Shown here piece after piece: positions 60,181 through 64,000 of a DNA stretch of 64,000 bases. The DNA lies in NCBI GenBank assembly GCA_001695595.3, contig MBPM02000045.1, positions 62,001-126,000 on the forward strand. The letters run 5' to 3'. Position 1 is the stretch's first letter, and each line of letters opens with the position of its first letter. A program made the position numbers and the translations under genes. This DNA is from Plasmopara viticola (Eukaryota > Oomycota > Peronosporomycetes > Peronosporales > Peronosporaceae). The notes under the pieces were generated by a model. It was not told where the DNA came from. It searched no databases and was given only the letters and a program-made list of their open reading frames with translations.

Positions 60181-61480
60181 ATCAGCCTCCAAATGTGGCA
60201 TCTCAGCACACATAGTGTGCTGCGAGCCTCCGAGCTCACGGTTAGGCAATTCTGTCTGATCATTATGAGAGTCAATAAATCAGCTTCTCATATATGTTTC
60301 GAACGCCACTGCTCTCACTGCGAATTTCACGCACTACGTGACCTAGGTGACTGGTGAGTCAAAGAACGTGATCAACATCCATGATGTGTTTTTAGAGCAC
60401 GAGAAGCAGTGACACATAAATTTAGTTTGATAAAACTTGTTTCTACGAGCAAACTATGATTTCGTGACCAACCAAGTTGCTGCGATCGAGTTAAAAGCTA
60501 CGATGGGTACTATTATGCCTTTAGCATTGGGGCTGCGGCCTTGGCTTATGCTTAGCATGAGCTACGTGCAGCCCGAGGGGCCAGCCTGATAGCTCCGCAG
60601 AAATTTTTTATGTGGACGAACGCACTCATTTAGCGGCTCGAAAGAGAGAAGGCCCATTTCCGGCAATGGATGCTGCACGCGTCGGACTTGCGCCTCATAA
60701 ATTGTCTCGGAATGGAAAGGGTTTTGAGTGTCATTTACAAAAGCACTGAAGCTATACTCGCTACTTTCACGTTGCGTCAGCTTAAACAAAGTCAATGGAC
60801 GAATGAAGAAGTACATTTGGCAAAGTTTTAGTAGGCTAAAACTGCTAGTAGGCTCCTTGCGACTTATAATTCGCAACGTCATGTTTCCGTGAGCACTGCT
60901 GGACGCGGGATCTTAAGTAGCGGTAACCAGGAACCTCAAGTTGAGCTCAAATTGAGTCATCTCGAGTGGCGTGATTTCTCGTAAACGCTGATCACTTTGA
61001 TTTGAAGTATTTATAATGTAAAGGCAATCTTGTAAAAGTAAGTCCTTGTACTCGTATAAGTCTCTAAGTGGATATTTTCCCTCCACTTCACAGATAACAA
61101 ATTTGATCTTAACGGCCATGTCGCGCGAGAATACTTTTTACGAAATAGTGGCGGTAACTATCGTAGCCAAGGATTGAAGAAGGACGATGTCTTTCTATTA
61201 TGCGGCGCACTGCGTACTCTTTGCTATAATGTTGCTCGTGATCAACATCCACCCAAGAGCTAATAAATCGTAGCGCCAATCCTTCTAACTATTTTAGCCA
61301 ATATAGGCACTGGTGCCCTCTCTAGCTTCGAGATCACGAGAGCTTTCCAACCCGATGTTCCAGCCAATCGCTTCTATCCGCGAGTAGATTTCTCGACTCG
61401 AGCTCCCCAAGACAAAGATTGTGATCATCCGTGCTCCGAATCAACTTTCTGCTCAGCCGATTGTTTGTCCTTCCGCAGCT
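60181..61480. other. Conserved inter-element stretch, unit 3
   Basis: Matches 14200-15530 of unit 1. A minus-strand frame at 61119-60913 parallels the LRDLYEYEES frame of unit 1 (here LRDLYEYKD and REITPLEM), and 60562-60882 is a further minus-strand frame of 106 codons without a recognised domain. Conservation of the minus-strand pattern in three copies hints at an old coding sequence, but none is open over a useful length. Confidence 0.4.
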
Positions 61481-63410
61481 GTGCTCGCAAATCACCCGGT
61501 ACTCACGCTTGCGTGTTTACCGGGCCCGAGTTTTAACAGTACGCCGATTGGACTCGTATCCAATAAGAAGCACTAAACATGTGTACTAGGCCTGAGTTGG
61601 CTACAGCTGAAATTATCCAATCAAGCGCAGGATATTTTTGTTTTTAAAACAGCTGTTACCACATTTAAAATAGTTTTTACTCATGTCAAATATCTTGTTT
61701 TTCAGCCATTCTATCGTGCACGTGTCCTAAAAAATTCCAGTTTGTTTATGCATTGTGGGATGGCTGTTATCTGCAAGCCGCTCGGCAATTTTTTTCAGAG
61801 CTACAATCTGTTGGTGTTAAAGGATCAGGAAGATTAGCTAGCCCATTCACGCAGAGAAACATTTAAGTCATTTAGCACAGGACTCCTTAGATTTATATAC
61901 GAGAGCTACGCACATGTCATCTCGCGCGTACGCGCCACCAATTATATTTGACCCAGACGAGGTCGCACTTGTGACATGAGCTAGCCCACCGACTGAGAAA
62001 CGCCATATTGCACTGGCAAAGGCATTTTATTCATCTGGCTTGTACTTCAGGTCAATTACTATGGACATCTCGTCGAGCATAAATCGAGCATGTAATAAGG
62101 TATACTTCTACGCTTTTCTAGTCTTCAGCCGTACCGGTCACTCCGTTTTATGGAACTATAGCCGTACACTATCGTCAATTACCCACGTGTCTCCTATGGA
62201 TCAAAAAGCGACGCCCCTAGCTGCTCGATGAGCACCATACGCTGCCAATCCTACATTTAAGAAATTCATGGTCTCGGAGAGATCTACTCGTCGTATCCGC
62301 AATGTCACGGCCAGGTGTTGAAGCATCGACGTCTTACCTGTACATTTCAGCCTACATAGAGATTGTTCAAGACTAAACATTAAGGATGATTATTTGACTA
62401 CTGTATATATATTTTTTCATATACGTTGCAACTCGTCTTTGCAAAAAGGTTGATGTACAATAACTGCTTGGTCCCACAAAAAATATTCTTTTTTGTACAC
62501 ATATATCTTGAAACGATTTGAGTGACAGAAGTTCACTTTATTTGCTCTTTACAAATTATGGGCAGAAAGTCCTTACCTATAGGACAGTGTCAATGAAAAA
62601 CTAGCAGCGAAAACTTGAATCGAAATCGAACAATGCTTATTTTCTGTACAACTCTTTTCATTGCAAATGGAGTAAAATTTTGGAGCAGATACAATAACAT
62701 CCAGACGAAAGACAATCTCGCGAGTGTTGAGGAACCTTTGAGGTACGCGCGCATTTGGAGTAGTAAATGGTAAACCTGTGTGTACCAAGATCAAAGTAAG
62801 AGTCTAAATACGCGCAACGTATGATACAGATATCACTGATCGTCTGTATTCGTCAAGACCGTGACTTGAAAGTGTTTACAATTTGATGGATATTACACTC
62901 ATTCTAGGAGCAAGAGGCAAAAGAGTGCGACAATGAATTCATACAAGTCAAATTTTGTGTCTAAAATTTGCGTGTAGAAGGTTTTTCCCAAAAAAAACAA
63001 AAGCTTGAGTTGGAGCAACGTTGCAGGTAGCTTCGGTGGATTGAGGTGCTACGTAGAGGAGAACAGAAAATTTGTGAATTGGCTGCGGAAAACTTAGGCC
63101 GCGTTTATGAGCCCGTACTCGATGCCAAGACAAAATCTGTTGATAGGCTAGAGCTGTAGCACATTTAATGTGACTTGATAGAAATATTTCAATTTTGAAC
63201 GTGCACTTCATTGTCCGTGGCGATACATGCTGTCTTTGGTATAAATCCAATGTCCCCGTACTACCGTTCAGTAAAATAAATCCGTATTTAATAGTCGGCT
63301 ATGGCGCAAAAGTTATAATTGGAATCGTTACAGCGGTAAACTGAAGGCTTGTTTGGCAGTTAGCGTACGGTATTCTAACAAAGGCTAAAGTATGCTTTTA
63401 CAACAAATGG
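61481..63410. other. Segment unique to unit 3, unassigned
   Basis: Homology to units 1 and 2 stops shortly after 61480 and resumes near 63440. The stretch includes plus-strand sequence around 61920-62231 (for example IALAKAFYSSGLYFRSIT in a 61990-62231 frame) that loosely recalls hAT-type transposases, and minus-strand frames at 62573-62794 and 62948-63250 without a known motif. It sits where units 1 and 2 have the effector 3' flank plus Mutator-like element, so it may be an independent insertion or the ancestral flank. Confidence 0.35.
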
Positions 63411-63599
63411 TAATTTGTATTAGTTACTATAGATACAGAAGGTGTGGAGCACACCACTCTGACCACCACTCATACAAGTACTTGTAACTTTTAATCTAAA
63501 CCTGTACGCCAACGTATTGGATGAAGGTCACAAAGAGAGTGAATGCGACTACATTCTCCTTAACTCATCATGATCACTCATTATCGGACTGACTGGCTC

Positions 63600-64000
63600 G
63601 CACCGTGCGTAGATCGAGACCATGAGCTAAGCTTTCTAGCAATACTATTCGCGATCGAGTCTTTGTTCCTTTTCAATTCTCTATTCGCCATGTCTAGAAG
63701 CGAATCGGGATCACGGGAGTGCGTTTTTATGACTCGCGTAATCAAGTAATCATATCTCGGGCCGTATTGGTGTACGACATAACGATATCAAACGCCGCGT
63801 GAAGAAAAAGGTTGTCGCCAGCTTTATCCAGTTGGAGGCGTACAAAAGCATTGTCTTCGTCAAAAGACTGCGTATACCATTTTTTGAAGAGTGCCGCTTC
63901 CACGCTGGAGACACGTTTTTTGATGATTGGATTGGCTGTCTTCATGACTATTATGCTCGCTAATTGTTCCTCAGACAATTGACTTAGCAATGTTTTAAGC
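63600..64000 (-). pseudogene. WY effector copy E, 3' part only, frameshifted
   Basis: The minus-strand frame from the window edge to 63742 reads LSEEQLASIIVMKTANPI, FVRLQLDKAGDNLF and then leaves the family frame near 63755. The remaining ~45 residues (RDPDSLLDMANRELK-type sequence) continue in a neighbouring frame. One or two bases must have been gained or lost. The 5' part lies beyond the window. It is clearly the most diverged paralogue, and the conserved gtgtggagcacac flank at about 63442 confirms module identity. Confidence 0.85.

Larger units (their letters stand above)
56854..64000. repeat. Higher-order tandem repeat, unit 3 (partial, diverged)
   Basis: Collinear with units 1 and 2 from the gypsy relic (56854-60180) through the inter-element stretch (60200-61480). 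A unique segment (61480-63410) follows, then effector module E to the window end. Divergence from units 1 and 2 is clearly higher than between those two. It lacks both internal gypsy duplications and the Mutator-like element. Confidence 0.85.

Noticed and set aside
1..64000. rRNA, tRNA genes and CRISPR arrays
   Set aside because: No cloverleaf-like sequence, ribosomal core sequence or regularly spaced direct-repeat array was seen; the repeats present are segmental or tandem duplications.

Overview
The window looks like an effector-rich, transposon-rich accessory region of an oomycete genome, most likely a downy mildew or other Peronosporaceae member. The main evidence is a family of secreted proteins with an N-terminal signal peptide, a degenerate RxLR site, an intact dEER motif and a long tandem WY/LWY-like C-terminal region. 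Around them lie decayed Ty1/copia, Ty3/gypsy, non-LTR and Mutator-like elements. Genus and species cannot be fixed from the sequence alone. I saw no bacterial gene organisation, CRISPR array, rRNA or tRNA gene.

Layout. Positions 1-9986 form a graveyard of unrelated elements: a 329-bp non-LTR-derived short element (256-584), a Ty1/copia relic (2240-4700), a Mutator-like relic on the minus strand (about 5290-8240), and unassigned sequence. From about 9987 to the end the window is one higher-order tandem array with a period of about 23.2 kb: unit 1 (9987-33191), unit 2 (33192-56853) and the start of unit 3 (56854-64000). Each complete unit holds, in order: a Ty3/gypsy relic; an effector module (effectors A and C) with a Mutator-like transposon parked on its 3' side; a block of unrecognised decayed genes; a second, decayed WY-type effector on the minus strand; a second effector module (B and D); and a linker.

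Effectors. Copies A (19089-20696) and C (41862-43469) are open over 535 codons. B (29424-31031) has the same length but one in-frame stop at codon 68. D (53504-54931) has lost its 5' end, including the signal peptide and RxLR/dEER region, and has one internal stop. E (63600-64000, running off the window) is frameshifted. All are on the minus strand, so this is a birth-and-death tandem family with at least one sign of gene conversion: the signal-peptide region of C is B-like while the rest is A-like.

Transposon archaeology gives a relative history. Module B is an empty site for the Mutator-like insertion that A and C carry, with a 9-bp target duplication. Unit 1 is an empty site for a 1173-bp non-LTR insertion in unit 2, with a 13-bp target duplication. 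Two internal tandem duplications in the gypsy relic are shared by units 1 and 2 but absent from unit 3, so units 1 and 2 are the youngest pair. After they separated, unit 1 acquired a 0.6-kb inversion inside its transposase and unit 2 a 460-bp deletion.

All domain assignments come from reading translated sequence against known family patterns; no database search was run. Coordinates of decayed elements are approximate unless tied to a stop codon, target duplication or repeat edge.
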